NCBI GenBank assembly: GCA_020719845.1
Contig: DYPP01000016.1
Span: 2,479-36,554, forward strand
Source of the DNA: Treponema denticola
Lineage (GTDB): Bacteria > Spirochaetota > Spirochaetia > Treponematales > Breznakiellaceae
Direction: 5' to 3'
DNA length: 34,076 nucleotides
Shown piece by piece: positions 1 through 8,105 of this stretch; position 1 is the first letter of the stretch, and each line of letters opens with the position of its first letter. Made by a program: the position numbers and the translations under genes. The notes under the pieces were generated by a model. The model was not told where the DNA came from. It saw only the letters and a list, made by a program, of their open reading frames with translations, and did not search any database.

Positions 1-18
1 CGAATCCCTCTCTCTCCG
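1..18 (+). tRNA. 3' end of a tRNA, probably tRNA-Ser (partial)
   Basis: The first 18 bases have the shape of a tRNA 3' end: the end of a T loop (CGAATC), the 3' strand of the T stem, and an acceptor strand TCTCTCC followed by discriminator G. They are nearly identical to the 3' end of the complete tRNA-Ser at 79-165, so this is likely another serine tRNA whose body lies left of the window. The anticodon is not visible. No clear terminator follows; a 4-bp CGGC/GCCG hairpin and a T-run further on are too weak and too far apart to call. Confidence 0.7.
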
Positions 19-78
19 CCTAAAAAGCGGCCTAAAGCCGTGGATTCCATCTTGGTTTTTTTACTGGTTTTCTTATCT

Positions 79-165
79 GGAGAGATGTCCGAGTGGTCGA
101 AGGTGCACGCTTGGAAGGCGTGTGTGCCCGAGAGGGTACCGAGGGTTCAAATCCCTCTCTCTCCG
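79..165 (+). tRNA. tRNA-Ser, anticodon GGA
   Basis: An 87-base class II tRNA. The acceptor stem pairs GGAGAGA (79-85) with TCTCTCC (158-164), with discriminator G165. The anticodon stem CACGC/GCGTG encloses the loop TTGGAAG, putting anticodon GGA at 113-115, which reads UCC and UCU serine codons. A long variable arm (GTGCCCGAGAGGGTACC region) follows, as expected for serine tRNAs, then a T arm with GGTTCAAATCC. The CCA end is not encoded. The SRP RNA begins only 8 bases downstream, so the two RNAs are probably transcribed together. Confidence 0.96.
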
Positions 166-173
166 TATTTTTA

Positions 174-281
174 CCCCGCAATCAGGAACCATGCGAATGA
201 ACATCGCCCAACTCCGCCAGGTCCGGAAGGAAGCAACGGCAAGCGTGTGTGCGTTGCGCCGTGGCCTCCCTGGTCGCGGGG
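174..281 (+). ncRNA. ffs: Signal recognition particle RNA, small bacterial (4.5S) type
   Basis: The hallmark SRP-RNA segment CAGGTCCGGAAGGAAGCA is present at 218-235. It forms the apical hairpin with GGAA tetraloop (225-228) and the asymmetric internal loops bound by Ffh. The ends pair as one long rod: CCCCGC (174-179) with GCGGGG (276-281), then TCAGG with CCTGG and CCATG with CGTGG. Length is about 108 nt, matching the 4.5S type with no Alu domain. The RNA works with Ffh and FtsY to target membrane and secreted proteins co-translationally. It lies between tRNA-Ser and dnaX, a common position in bacteria. The exact ends are inferred from pairing. Confidence 0.93.
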
Positions 282-287
282 TTTTTT
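276..287 (+). terminator. Rho-independent terminator formed by the SRP RNA end
   Basis: The closing strand GCGGGG of the SRP RNA is followed immediately by six T residues (282-287). The terminal stem of the RNA therefore doubles as the terminator hairpin, separating the RNA genes from dnaX. Confidence 0.7.
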
Positions 288-310
288 ATCCCCCGAGTTT
301 TCGCTATACT
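282..310 (+). promoter_or_regulatory. Putative dnaX promoter with -10 next to the start codon
   Basis: TATACT at 305-310 is a strong -10 hexamer ending 7 bases before the dnaX ATG at 318. At 17-bp spacing the -35 position is the T-run of the SRP terminator, a poor match to TTGACA. Transcription would begin at or within a base or two of the ATG, and no Shine-Dalgarno sequence precedes it. The weak -35 is the main doubt. Confidence 0.45.
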
Positions 311-317
311 CATTCCC

Positions 318-2132
318 ATGTCGTATGAAGTAACCGCCACCCGGCGGCGACCTAAAACCTTTGACGAGATGGCCGGTCAGGAATTCGTCGTCGCCACGCT
401 CAAGAGCTCCATCGAATCCGGGCGCATCGCCCACGCCTACCTTTTTTCCGGACCCCGGGGCTGCGGCAAGACCAGCGCCGCCCGGATCCTGGCCCGATCG
501 CTCAACTGCGAAAAGGGACCCACCGCGACACCCTGCGGGGTCTGCAACAACTGCGTGGAAATCGCCCGGGGCGCCAGTATGGACGTCATCGAAATCGACG
601 GCGCCAGCAACACCAGCGTCAACGACGTGCGGCAGATCAAGGATGAGGTGCTTTTTCCTCCCCACTCGGGGCGCTACAAAGTCTACATCATCGATGAAGT
701 GCACATGCTTTCCAACAGCGCCTTCAACGCGCTGCTCAAGACCATCGAAGAACCGCCGCCCTATATCATTTTCATCTTCGCCACCACGGAACTGCACAAG
801 GTGCCGGCGACCATCAAGAGCCGCTGCCAGCAATTCGCCTTCCGCCTGATTTCCATCGATACGATCAAGGTCCTGCTGGCCGAGGCGTGCCGGGAAATGA
901 ACGTGGAAGCCGAGGACGAGGCGCTCTTCTGGATCGCCAAGGAGGCTACCGGCAGCCTACGGGACGCCTACACGCTGTTCGACCAGGTCCTTTCCTTTTC
1001 CGACGGGCGTCTGCGGTCCGATCTGATCCGGGAAAAGCTCGGCTTGGCCGGATTGGACGCGGTCAACGCGCTGGCCGAGGCCTGCGCCGCCGCGGATCCG
1101 GCCGGCGCGCTGGCCCAGGTGGACGCCCTGCTGGAGCGGGGCATCTCGGTGGAGCAGTTCGTGATCGACCTAGCGGGCTACTACCGGAGCCTGCTGTTGA
1201 TCAAATCCGGCGTGACCCGGGAAGCCCTGCTGGGGTACGCCGGGGACCGGTTTTCTCCATTGGCCCGGGAGGCGTATTCGGCGCTGCAGCTGGAACGGGC
1301 GGTTTCGCTGCTGCTGGATCTGTACCGGGACATCCGTTTTTCCGTATCCCCCCGCTTCGAGCTGGAAGCCGCGGTTTCCCGCCTCTGCTGGCTGGGCAAG
1401 TGGATTTCGCCTGCGGAGCTCAAGGACGCCGTGGACGGCGTAAGGGGGTGTCTTCCAGGACCCGGCAACGGCCTCCCCGGGCCGCCCACCGCAACGGCGC
1501 TGACCAGCCGGGCGGCGCCGCTCCAGGCCCTGGAGCCCGTTGCGGCGGACGAGGATCTGGACCTGTCCCGCCCCGGGGCGCTGACCGAAGGTTTCAAGCG
1601 CTTCATGGCCGCCAAGGGAAAAGGAGAAGTCTTGCCGACTCCGCCCCCACCGCCCGCACCAGCCGCAGCGCCGGAGCCGGTGCCCGCAAAAGCCGGCGTA
1701 CCGCTTCCTGTTTTGTCGGTAGATGAGGAAGACACGGATGATACGGATGACGAGGATGATTTTACCCCGCCGAGTACGATCCCGGCGGTGGCCGGGGATC
1801 CCCGGCAGATCCGGCAGGGGATGATCGGGGCTTTGAAAAAGGAACGGGGCATGTTGGCGTCGGCGCTGGAGAAGACCCTGGATTGGGAGTTTTCCGGCGG
1901 CGTGTTGACGATTCCCGTCCGGGACCGCCTGACGGCGGAAATGCTGCGCAAGGAGATCGTCGCGCTGTCCGCCGTCGCCCGGGATCAGGGCGGTGCGGTG
2001 GCCGAATTCGAAATCGTCGAAAAGGCCGAGAACGGCGCGGCGGGAGCGGCGCCGAACGACAAGCAGCCCGTGCCGCCGGAAGCGGAACTGGTCCGCCGCA
2101 TGTTCCGGGGCAGCATCGTGCGCGCCCAATGA
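318..2132 (+). CDS. dnaX: DNA polymerase III subunit gamma/tau
   Basis: Clamp-loader ATPase that loads the sliding clamp and, as tau, couples polymerase cores to the helicase. The 604-residue product has Walker A GPRGCGKT at residues 45-52, a zinc site of C64, C73, C76 and C79, Walker B VYIIDEVH at 122-129, sensor-1 ATTE, and the SRC arginine-finger motif. After the AAA+ and lid domains comes a Pro/Ala-rich linker, then an acidic run (DEEDTDDTDDEDD) and a C-terminal domain. I chose ATG 318 because the protein then begins SYEVTATRRRPKTFDEM, the usual start, whereas the upstream in-frame start at 249 lies inside the SRP RNA. No canonical A-AAA-AAG slippery heptamer was found, so only tau is predicted. 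ybaB and recR follow, as in many bacteria. Confidence 0.97.
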   Translation: MSYEVTATRRRPKTFDEMAGQEFVVATLKSSIESGRIAHAYLFSGPRGCGKTSAARILARSLNCEKGPTATPCGVCNNCVEIARGASMDVIEIDGASNTSVNDVRQIKDEVLFPPHSGRYKVYIIDEVHMLSNSAFNALLKTIEEPPPYIIFIFATTELHKVPATIKSRCQQFAFRLISIDTIKVLLAEACREMNVEAEDEALFWIAKEATGSLRDAYTLFDQVLSFSDGRLRSDLIREKLGLAGLDAVNALAEACAAADPAGALAQVDALLERGISVEQFVIDLAGYYRSLLLIKSGVTREALLGYAGDRFSPLAREAYSALQLERAVSLLLDLYRDIRFSVSPRFELEAAVSRLCWLGKWISPAELKDAVDGVRGCLPGPGNGLPGPPTATALTSRAAPLQALEPVAADEDLDLSRPGALTEGFKRFMAAKGKGEVLPTPPPPPAPAAAPEPVPAKAGVPLPVLSVDEEDTDDTDDEDDFTPPSTIPAVAGDPRQIRQGMIGALKKERGMLASALEKTLDWEFSGGVLTIPVRDRLTAEMLRKEIVALSAVARDQGGAVAEFEIVEKAENGAAGAAPNDKQPVPPEAELVRRMFRGSIVRAQ

Positions 2133-2159
2133 ACCGAATTTTATCCGATGGAGCCGACT

Positions 2160-2462
2160 ATGAACATCAATCCCTTTGATCTTCTTAAAAACGCGCAAAA
2201 AATACAGGAACAGATGGGGGATATCCAGGAACGGCTCGGCGCGATCGTGGTGGTCGGGTCCGCCGGGGGCGGCATGGCTCAGGTGGAGCTGAACGGCCGT
2301 TTCGAAGTGGTCGCGGTGCGCCTGGCGGCGGAAGCGGTAGACCCGAACGACGTCGGCCTGCTGCAGGACCTGATCAAGGCCGCCTTCAGCGACGCGGGCG
2401 AAAAGGTGCGGGAACGGCTCAAGACCGAAGTGGGCGCCTTGGCGGGGGGCTTGGGCTTCTGA
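2160..2462 (+). CDS. ybaB: YbaB/EbfC family nucleoid-associated protein
   Basis: Small dimeric DNA-binding protein of 100 residues, normal for the family, usually encoded between dnaX and recR. It starts MNINPFDLLKNAQKIQEQM, typical of the helical N-terminus, followed by the central VELNGRFEVVAVRL strand region and a C-terminal helix with many charged residues. ATG 2160 is preferred to ATG 2148 because GGAG at 2150-2153 sits at a good distance before it and the family normally starts here. The gene begins 28 bases after the dnaX stop, and its TGA overlaps the recR ATG by one base. Its exact role is unsettled; it is thought to affect nucleoid structure or recombination repair. Confidence 0.93.
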   Translation: MNINPFDLLKNAQKIQEQMGDIQERLGAIVVVGSAGGGMAQVELNGRFEVVAVRLAAEAVDPNDVGLLQDLIKAAFSDAGEKVRERLKTEVGALAGGLGF

Positions 2463-3049
2463 TGAACGCCATCGACCGGCTGGTCAACCTGCTGACCAAA
2501 CTGCCCGGGGTAGGTAAAAAAAGCGCCGGCCGGATGGCTTACCACATCCTGGACGCCGATCCCGGGTACGCCCGGGCGTTGTCCGCAGAGTTGGCGGCCC
2601 TGCACACGGCCATCCGGCGCTGTTCGGTCTGCGGCAGCTTCACCGAAACCGACCCCTGCCCGATCTGCGACGATCCGGGGCGGGACGGATCCATCATCTG
2701 CGTGGTGGAACGCGCCCAGGACGTGCGGGTCATAGAGGAATCCCGGGAGTTCCGGGGTCGCTTTCACGTGCTGGGCGGACTCATCGCCCCGTTGGACGGC
2801 GTCGGGCCGGATGATCTCAACATCGGCCGGCTCCTGGCGCGCGTCCGCCGGGGCGAAGTGCGGGAAGTGATTTTGGCCATGAATCCCACCGTGGAAGGCG
2901 ACACGACGGCCCTGTACCTGCAGCGCCTGATGAAGGATCTGGCCGTCGAGGTTTCGCGGCTGGCTTCGGGCTTGCCCGTCGGCGGCGACCTGGAGTACGC
3001 CGACCGGCTGACCCTTTCCCGCAGTTTCCGCGGCCGGGTCCGCATGTAG
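2462..3049 (+). CDS. recR: Recombination mediator protein RecR
   Basis: Acts with RecO (and RecF) to load RecA on gapped, SSB-coated DNA. The 195-residue product has the family's usual length and domain order: helix-hairpin-helix LPGVGKKSAGRMA at 14-26, a zinc finger of C54, C57, C66 and C69, a Toprim domain beginning near VVERAQDV (residue 81) with NPTVEGDTTA at 141-150, and a C-terminal Walker-B-like tail. The ATG overlaps the ybaB stop (TGATG), so translation is probably coupled. The stop lies 7 bases from the end of the convergent gene at 3057 with no visible terminator. Confidence 0.97.
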   Translation: MNAIDRLVNLLTKLPGVGKKSAGRMAYHILDADPGYARALSAELAALHTAIRRCSVCGSFTETDPCPICDDPGRDGSIICVVERAQDVRVIEESREFRGRFHVLGGLIAPLDGVGPDDLNIGRLLARVRRGEVREVILAMNPTVEGDTTALYLQRLMKDLAVEVSRLASGLPVGGDLEYADRLTLSRSFRGRVRM

Positions 3050-3056
3050 GTCCTGT

Positions 3057-5915
3057 TCACCATTCCAGGGAAAACGCGATGCCCCACTGGTAGTCGTTCG
3101 CCCGGTCGCCGTCGTCCAGGTCGGATAGTTTGAGCGAACCCCAGACGTAGGGTGAGAACCGGACCGGCACCATCGCCGCGGGCAGCGCCGAAACGACAAA
3201 CCCCGCCCGGGCTTGCAGCGCCTGCAGGCTGCGGAATTCTTCCTTCAGGTCGTCCTCGTACACTACCCCACGGTAGGCCAACGTACCAAAAAGCCGGTTG
3301 AAGTACAGGTGGGACAGGTTGGACTGGATTTCCAGGGAGAACAACTGCAGCTCCAGTTCGCCCCCGGCTACCCAGGGCAGGTCGGCAGAGGTCTCGGCCA
3401 GGTATTCCGCCGCGGCCACGTCGGCAAAAGCGGCCGGGCCGTAGCGGTCGGCGGAGCCGTCCAGGGCCATCCCGGTGGCGTCCGCCGCGGCGTACGCGGA
3501 AAAGCGCAGCGGCGCCCGGGGCTGAAAGGCCGACCGGAAGACGACGTCGACCCGGGGTTCGTAGGCGTCCAGGGTGGACCGAAGCGAAAACGCCAGCGCG
3601 GCGCCGTTGCCGAACAGCTGCCAGGGGAGTTTTTCCAGGGTTGAAAAGCCCAGACCGGCGCCCAGCGAATAGACCGGCGGCCGGTAGACCCAGCTGTAGG
3701 CGCCGGAGTCGTCCTGCGGGTTGTCCGCGAACAGAGCCAGGGCGGCAAAGGGCGTCAGGCTGAGGCGCAGCCGTTCGTTGCCGATGCCCCGGTTGAACAG
3801 GAGGGCCGCTGAGGCCCGGGTAGCCCGGTACGAGTCGGCGGACAAGAGGCCGGTGCTTTCGACCCGGTCGGAAAGGTTGACCTGCAGGGGCAGGCCGAAG
3901 CCCAGGGACGCCCAGGTGACGTCGAAGTAGCCCATTTCGCCCACCAGGTCGCCTCCGGCGTCGATCAGGAAGGTGTGGGTGTCCGTCGGGTCGGACATGA
4001 AGGTCAGCACGCCGCCGCCGTCGATGCGCACCTCGTCGGCGTCGGAACGGATCAGGGGTAGGGGAATCCAGAACCGCAGCGGGTTGAGGTAGCGCAGCGG
4101 AGAATACCGGCGTTCCGGCGGGGGCGCCGGATCCGTCGTCGTCGCGTCAAGCTTTTCCCCTGCCTCTGGGTCCGCTGAAGTCCAGGACTCCCAGGCCAGG
4201 GGCGTCCAGTCGTCGGACCGGGACGGTACCGGCTCCGGATAGGGCACCAGCGCGTCCCAGGTGGAATAAGCGGCTCGATAATAGACTCTGTTGCCCACCG
4301 CCACCGGGGCAAAGACGCCGCCGGAAAAATCGCGTCCGGCAAAATAAGCCCGGGCGTCCGCCGGGTCGGATGAGGTCAGGTCGGCGATGCCCAGTTTGTA
4401 CATCCCGTCGTCGTCGTTGTAGACGAAGTAAGCCCGGCCTTCGGCAATCCGCAGGTCCCGGGCGTAGCGCCAGCGCTGGGGATCCGATGCCGCCATGACT
4501 GCGGTGCGGGCATCAAAGTCGTACAGGCCGAGACGGCGGCTGCCGTTCTCGGCGGCCAGGAAGGCGATACGGTTGTCGTCCACCGGAGCGGGATTGGAAA
4601 AGAGCAGCGTCGCGCTGCCCCGGAGCAGGGTCCGTTCCCCGCCGTCCACCGCCCGGTAGACCAACCGGTTGGCGTGCAGATCCGGCGCGACGCCCACCAC
4701 GCCGTCCCGGAAATAGCGGGCTTTGTACAGGCCGCTCCAGGTTTTGCCGGTGGGACGGCCGGTCCGGGCTGAGTATTCGGTCACCACCGCGGCAGCCAAC
4801 GCGCCCTTGTAGCGGTAGCCGGCGACCAGCAGACGCTCTCCGTCGGCGGAGACGTCCAGATCGTAGGCCGTAGCGTCCACCCCCAGGACAGTCCGTGCGG
4901 TCCCTGTGGCCGGGTCGACGGCGTCGAGTTTGCCGTTCACCGCGTCCAGCACGTAGACCAGGCCGCCGGCCGCCGCAGTGGCGGCGATGCCGGCCTGCCG
5001 GCCCCAGACCGGCGCCGCGGGATTGTCTTCCAGACCGGCCAGGGCCAGTTCGGCGGCAAAGTCGGCCCAGGCTTCGGTAACTTCCAGTCCATAGGTATCC
5101 TTGAATATCCGGTAAAACCCGTTTCGGTAGTAGCGCAGCGAAAGGGGTACCCGCTTGCCCATGGTTTGCCACAGGCGGGCATAACGCTCCATACCGTACT
5201 TTTTTTGCAGGTAGGCGGAAAAAAGTCCGCCGTATTCGTACCAGGCGTTGCCCTGGGGCGGCAGGTCGTACACGCCGCCGGCCTGAAAGGGGGTAAGCAG
5301 GCGGCCTTCGTGGATCGCCTGACGAATTCTTTCCCTGACCAGGGGATCGTTGGTCCGGCCGAACCCGTCCAGGCTTTCAAAACTGACGGTGACGCCTTCC
5401 ACCATGAAGAGCGGCGCCGTCAGGCCGGTGGGCATGACCCAGGAGCCGAAAACGTCGTGCATAAAATCGAAGACCCTTCCCCGGCTGGCAAGGGAAAGGG
5501 CATGGGTAAGTTCGTGGATGAACAACCCCTTCAGGGAATGGGAAAAAGTGGTCCATTCCGGGTCCATCGGGGTGTCGAAGAGCAAAATATGCGGATAGGG
5601 GAAGGGGTTGAAGTAGCCGTTGAAGCGGTCCGTGTCGGGGGTGATGGTCACCGGAATCCGCCCCGGGATCTCGATGCCCAGCAGGCCGGAGACCTGTTGG
5701 TAGGTATCGTCCGCAAACCCGGCCAGCGCGAGCGCGGTGGGTGCGGAGCGTTCGGAATAGATGATCTCGAAGTGCCGGGTCCGGATCAGGCGCAGCGGCG
5801 TAAAGGGTTTGAAGTTTTGGGCTTTTCCGGGAACGGCGACGCCGATGAAAACGGACAGCCAGGCGGCTACGGCGACGCCCCTGATGGCGGTGGAAGTATC
5901 CATAAAGTCCAGCAT
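3057..5915 (-). CDS. Exported HEXXH metalloprotease-like protein with propeller-like and C-terminal beta-barrel-like regions
   Basis: A 952-residue protein of unknown specific function. A signal peptide is visible (hydrophobic residues about 11-31, likely cut after GKA at 30-32). HELTH at 134-138 followed by Glu in MVEG (E173) fits a gluzincin-type zinc site, as in peptidase-MA-like domains. The middle (about 310-590) has repeated beta-strand segments (for example VSADGERLLVAGYRY) like a TolB/WD40-type propeller. The last 300 residues alternate polar and aromatic strands and end in FSLEW, an aromatic terminus typical of outer-membrane barrels. ATG 5915 is chosen because GGAG lies 6 bases before it; an in-frame start at 5954 has no such site. 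Peptidase activity and surface location are inferences. Confidence 0.8.
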   Translation of the reverse strand: MLDFMDTSTAIRGVAVAAWLSVFIGVAVPGKAQNFKPFTPLRLIRTRHFEIIYSERSAPTALALAGFADDTYQQVSGLLGIEIPGRIPVTITPDTDRFNGYFNPFPYPHILLFDTPMDPEWTTFSHSLKGLFIHELTHALSLASRGRVFDFMHDVFGSWVMPTGLTAPLFMVEGVTVSFESLDGFGRTNDPLVRERIRQAIHEGRLLTPFQAGGVYDLPPQGNAWYEYGGLFSAYLQKKYGMERYARLWQTMGKRVPLSLRYYRNGFYRIFKDTYGLEVTEAWADFAAELALAGLEDNPAAPVWGRQAGIAATAAAGGLVYVLDAVNGKLDAVDPATGTARTVLGVDATAYDLDVSADGERLLVAGYRYKGALAAAVVTEYSARTGRPTGKTWSGLYKARYFRDGVVGVAPDLHANRLVYRAVDGGERTLLRGSATLLFSNPAPVDDNRIAFLAAENGSRRLGLYDFDARTAVMAASDPQRWRYARDLRIAEGRAYFVYNDDDGMYKLGIADLTSSDPADARAYFAGRDFSGGVFAPVAVGNRVYYRAAYSTWDALVPYPEPVPSRSDDWTPLAWESWTSADPEAGEKLDATTTDPAPPPERRYSPLRYLNPLRFWIPLPLIRSDADEVRIDGGGVLTFMSDPTDTHTFLIDAGGDLVGEMGYFDVTWASLGFGLPLQVNLSDRVESTGLLSADSYRATRASAALLFNRGIGNERLRLSLTPFAALALFADNPQDDSGAYSWVYRPPVYSLGAGLGFSTLEKLPWQLFGNGAALAFSLRSTLDAYEPRVDVVFRSAFQPRAPLRFSAYAAADATGMALDGSADRYGPAAFADVAAAEYLAETSADLPWVAGGELELQLFSLEIQSNLSHLYFNRLFGTLAYRGVVYEDDLKEEFRSLQALQARAGFVVSALPAAMVPVRFSPYVWGSLKLSDLDDGDRANDYQWGIAFSLEW

Positions 5916-5956
5916 AGCATGCTCCGGCCTTCTTTTCGAGACGTGAATGCCCACCG

Positions 5957-5985
5957 TTGACGTCCTTCCCTCCGGCGGGTACAGT
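5957..5985 (+). promoter_or_regulatory. Promoter for murA
   Basis: TTGACG (5957-5962), a 17-bp spacer and TACAGT (5980-5985) form a good sigma-70-type promoter. The -10 ends 6 bases before ATG 5992, so the predicted transcript starts at the ATG itself. No Shine-Dalgarno sequence lies within normal distance. Confidence 0.65.
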
Positions 5986-5991
5986 CTTAAA

Positions 5992-7275
5992 ATGAATCAG
6001 TACAGTATCGAAGGCGGCCACCCCATCCGCGGCAGCATTCGCGCCAGCGGGAACAAGAACGCCGCGTTGCCCTGCATCGCCGCGGCGCTGCTCACCGACC
6101 AGCCGGTCATCCTGCGCAACATTCCGGATATCGAAGACGTCCAGGTGATGCTGGACGTCTACCGCGCCCTGGGCGGGACGGTGCAGGCCATCGGGCCCAA
6201 CGCCTACCGGCTGCAAGCCGGGAACATCGTCACCTCCGAGATCCCCGTCCACCTGGCCAAAAAAATACGCGCTTCCATCCTCTTTGCCGGTCCCCTGCTG
6301 GCCCGGACGGGCACGGCCTTGCTGCCGCCGCCCGGCGGGGACGTCATCGGAAGGCGCCGGCTGGACACCCATTTTTTGGCCCTGACCGAGCTGGGCGCGG
6401 CGGTGGACGTCAACGGCGCCTACGGCTTCAGCGCCGCCGCCCTGGTGGGGGCGGATATCTTTCTGGACGAAGCTTCGGTCACGGCTACGGAAAACGCGGT
6501 GATGGCCGCGGTGCTGGCCAAGGGTCGCACCACGCTGACCAACGCCGCCGGGGAACCCCACGTGCAGGATCTCTGCCGTCTGCTGACGGGCATGGGCGCG
6601 CGCATCGGCGGCATCGGCTCCAACATTCTCACCATCGACGGCGTGTCCCGCCTTGCGGGCTGCGACTACGAGATCGGCGCCGATTTTATGGAAGTCGGAT
6701 CCTTCATCGGCATGGCCGCCGCTACCCGGGGGGAGTTGGTCATCGAGGGCACCAATCCTCAGGACCTGCGCCCGGCCAAGATCGCCTTCGGCAAACTCGG
6801 CATCCGCTGGGAATCGGAAGGCAGCGTCATCCGGGTCCCCGGAGACCAGCAAATGCGGGTGAACACCGACCTGGGGGGCATGATCCCCAAAATCGACGAC
6901 GCCCCCTGGCCGGGATTCCCTGCGGACCTGACCAGCATCATCACCGTCGTCGCCACCCAGGTCGACGGGACCGTCCTGGTCCACGAGAAGATGTTCGAGT
7001 CCCGGATGTTCTTTGTGGATAAACTGATCGGCATGGGGGCGCGCATCGTATTGTGCGATCCCCACCGGGCGGTGGTGACCGGCCCTTCGCGCCTGGCGGG
7101 TTCCGAATTGACTTCCCCCGACGTCCGCGCCGGCATGGCCATGGTCATCGCCGCCATGTGCGCCGAAGGCCGCAGCGTGATCCGCAACGTGTACCAGATC
7201 GAACGGGGGTACGAACACCTGGTGCGCCGGCTTTCGGCTCTGGGCGCGCACATAACCCGGAGCGACGGAGACTAG
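5992..7275 (+). CDS. murA: UDP-N-acetylglucosamine 1-carboxyvinyltransferase (Asp-type MurA)
   Basis: First committed step of peptidoglycan synthesis: transfer of enolpyruvate from PEP to UDP-GlcNAc in the cytoplasm. The 427-residue product has the full family pattern: SGNKNAALP with K22, the catalytic loop PPPGGDVIGRRRLDTH at about 113-127, a Asn/Glu-rich TENAVMAAVLAKG segment, and the RMFFVDKLIGMGA region near the end. In the catalytic loop the usual Cys (Cys115 in E. coli) is Asp117. This substitution is known from Mycobacterium, Chlamydia and Borrelia and gives fosfomycin insensitivity. ATG 5992 is chosen because the family begins here and a strong promoter leads into it; an in-frame ATG at 5947 lies upstream of that promoter. 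The 3' end overlaps the convergent J-domain gene by 4 bases. Confidence 0.97.
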   Translation: MNQYSIEGGHPIRGSIRASGNKNAALPCIAAALLTDQPVILRNIPDIEDVQVMLDVYRALGGTVQAIGPNAYRLQAGNIVTSEIPVHLAKKIRASILFAGPLLARTGTALLPPPGGDVIGRRRLDTHFLALTELGAAVDVNGAYGFSAAALVGADIFLDEASVTATENAVMAAVLAKGRTTLTNAAGEPHVQDLCRLLTGMGARIGGIGSNILTIDGVSRLAGCDYEIGADFMEVGSFIGMAAATRGELVIEGTNPQDLRPAKIAFGKLGIRWESEGSVIRVPGDQQMRVNTDLGGMIPKIDDAPWPGFPADLTSIITVVATQVDGTVLVHEKMFESRMFFVDKLIGMGARIVLCDPHRAVVTGPSRLAGSELTSPDVRAGMAMVIAAMCAEGRSVIRNVYQIERGYEHLVRRLSALGAHITRSDGD

Positions 7276-8102
7276 GACGGGGCGGACGAGCCGGATTTGC
7301 GCAGCCTGAGTATCTCCCGGTACGCTCTTTCGATGGTCATGAAGGCTTCCGCGGCGCTGCGCTGACGTTCTTCCTCCAGATCCCGCAGCGCGTCCGGGTG
7401 AAACTGCGTGGCCAGTCGCCGGAAGGTCGTTTTGATCTGCCGCAGGGACGCCCCCGGGTCCAGCCCCAGCACCGACCAGGGGTCCCGTTCTCCGGCACGT
7501 CCGGATTCTTTCGGGGCGGCCCGATAGGCGGGATCGAGGATGCGCCGTACCCGCTGCGCCGTAGCCAGGGCTTTTTTCCCCAAAGCCATGGCGGACAGCA
7601 GGTTGCCGAGATAGGCGGCGTCGCCGTAGGCGGCCCGCCGGGACGACAGGCTTTCGGCCAGCAGGTCCGGGTTGAGCTGGCGCAAGCGCGACGCGGCCAG
7701 CCGGCAAAACGATTCTACCGTCGGCATCTCCGTCTCCCGGCAGCCGAAGGCGACTTCGGCGCTCCTTGCGACCAGCTCGATCTGGGCGCTGCCGCGCTCC
7801 GCAGCGCCTCCGGTGCGGTCCCGTTCCAGGGACCCGGCGATGATGACCGTTCCCAGGGCGCAATAGGCGGCCAGGCCGGGGCAGGGCTCAAAAAAGGCGG
7901 ATTTACCCGGTGCTTCCAGGTAGGCCTGAATTTCCCGGTCGCCGCGGTACTGCCTGGCCAGCTCGTCCATCAGGTGTCCCAGCAGCAGCCCGATGAGCAC
8001 ACCGAAGAAGCCGCCCAGCAAGCCCAGCAGCGCGCCGATCGCCTTGCCCAGCCATGGCGTACGGTGTTCGGTCAGGCAGCGCAGGATGGCGTGTGCGGTC
8101 AT
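7272..8102 (-). CDS. DjlA-like membrane J-domain protein
   Basis: A 276-residue protein with one glycine-rich membrane segment near the N-terminus (about 20-44), a middle helical region beginning AFFEPCPGLAAYC (69-81) that resembles a TerB domain, and a C-terminal J domain with DPWSVLGLDPGA (208-219) and the HPD motif at 235-237. This order matches DjlA-type co-chaperones, which stimulate DnaK at the membrane. The TerB assignment is tentative. The start follows the stop of the upstream membrane gene by 3 bases, so the two are co-transcribed. It could serve assembly or turnover of the two membrane proteins encoded before it. Its 3' end overlaps murA by 4 bases. Confidence 0.85.
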   Translation of the reverse strand: MTAHAILRCLTEHRTPWLGKAIGALLGLLGGFFGVLIGLLLGHLMDELARQYRGDREIQAYLEAPGKSAFFEPCPGLAAYCALGTVIIAGSLERDRTGGAAERGSAQIELVARSAEVAFGCRETEMPTVESFCRLAASRLRQLNPDLLAESLSSRRAAYGDAAYLGNLLSAMALGKKALATAQRVRRILDPAYRAAPKESGRAGERDPWSVLGLDPGASLRQIKTTFRRLATQFHPDALRDLEEERQRSAAEAFMTIERAYREILRLRKSGSSAPS

Positions 8103-8105
8103 GTT

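Noticed and set aside
19-60. Terminator after the partial tRNA
   Set aside because: The only hairpin is 4 bp (CGGC/GCCG) and the T-run lies over 15 bases after it.
249-317. Upstream in-frame extension of dnaX
   Set aside because: It begins within the SRP RNA and adds residues not found in the family.
1610-1850. Possible dnaX programmed frameshift site (A-runs AAGGGAAAAGG and TTTGAAAAAGG)
   Set aside because: Neither is the A-AAA-AAG type heptamer, and no strong downstream hairpin or Shine-Dalgarno stimulator was evident.
5947-5991. Upstream ATG for murA
   Set aside because: It precedes the murA promoter; the family's usual start is at 5992.
5377-7863. Long open frame on the minus strand (about 828 codons) opposite the 5915 gene end, murA and the J-domain gene
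   Set aside because: It runs across three well-supported genes, is low-complexity (rich in Arg, Gly, Pro and Asp), and is a by-product of high GC content.
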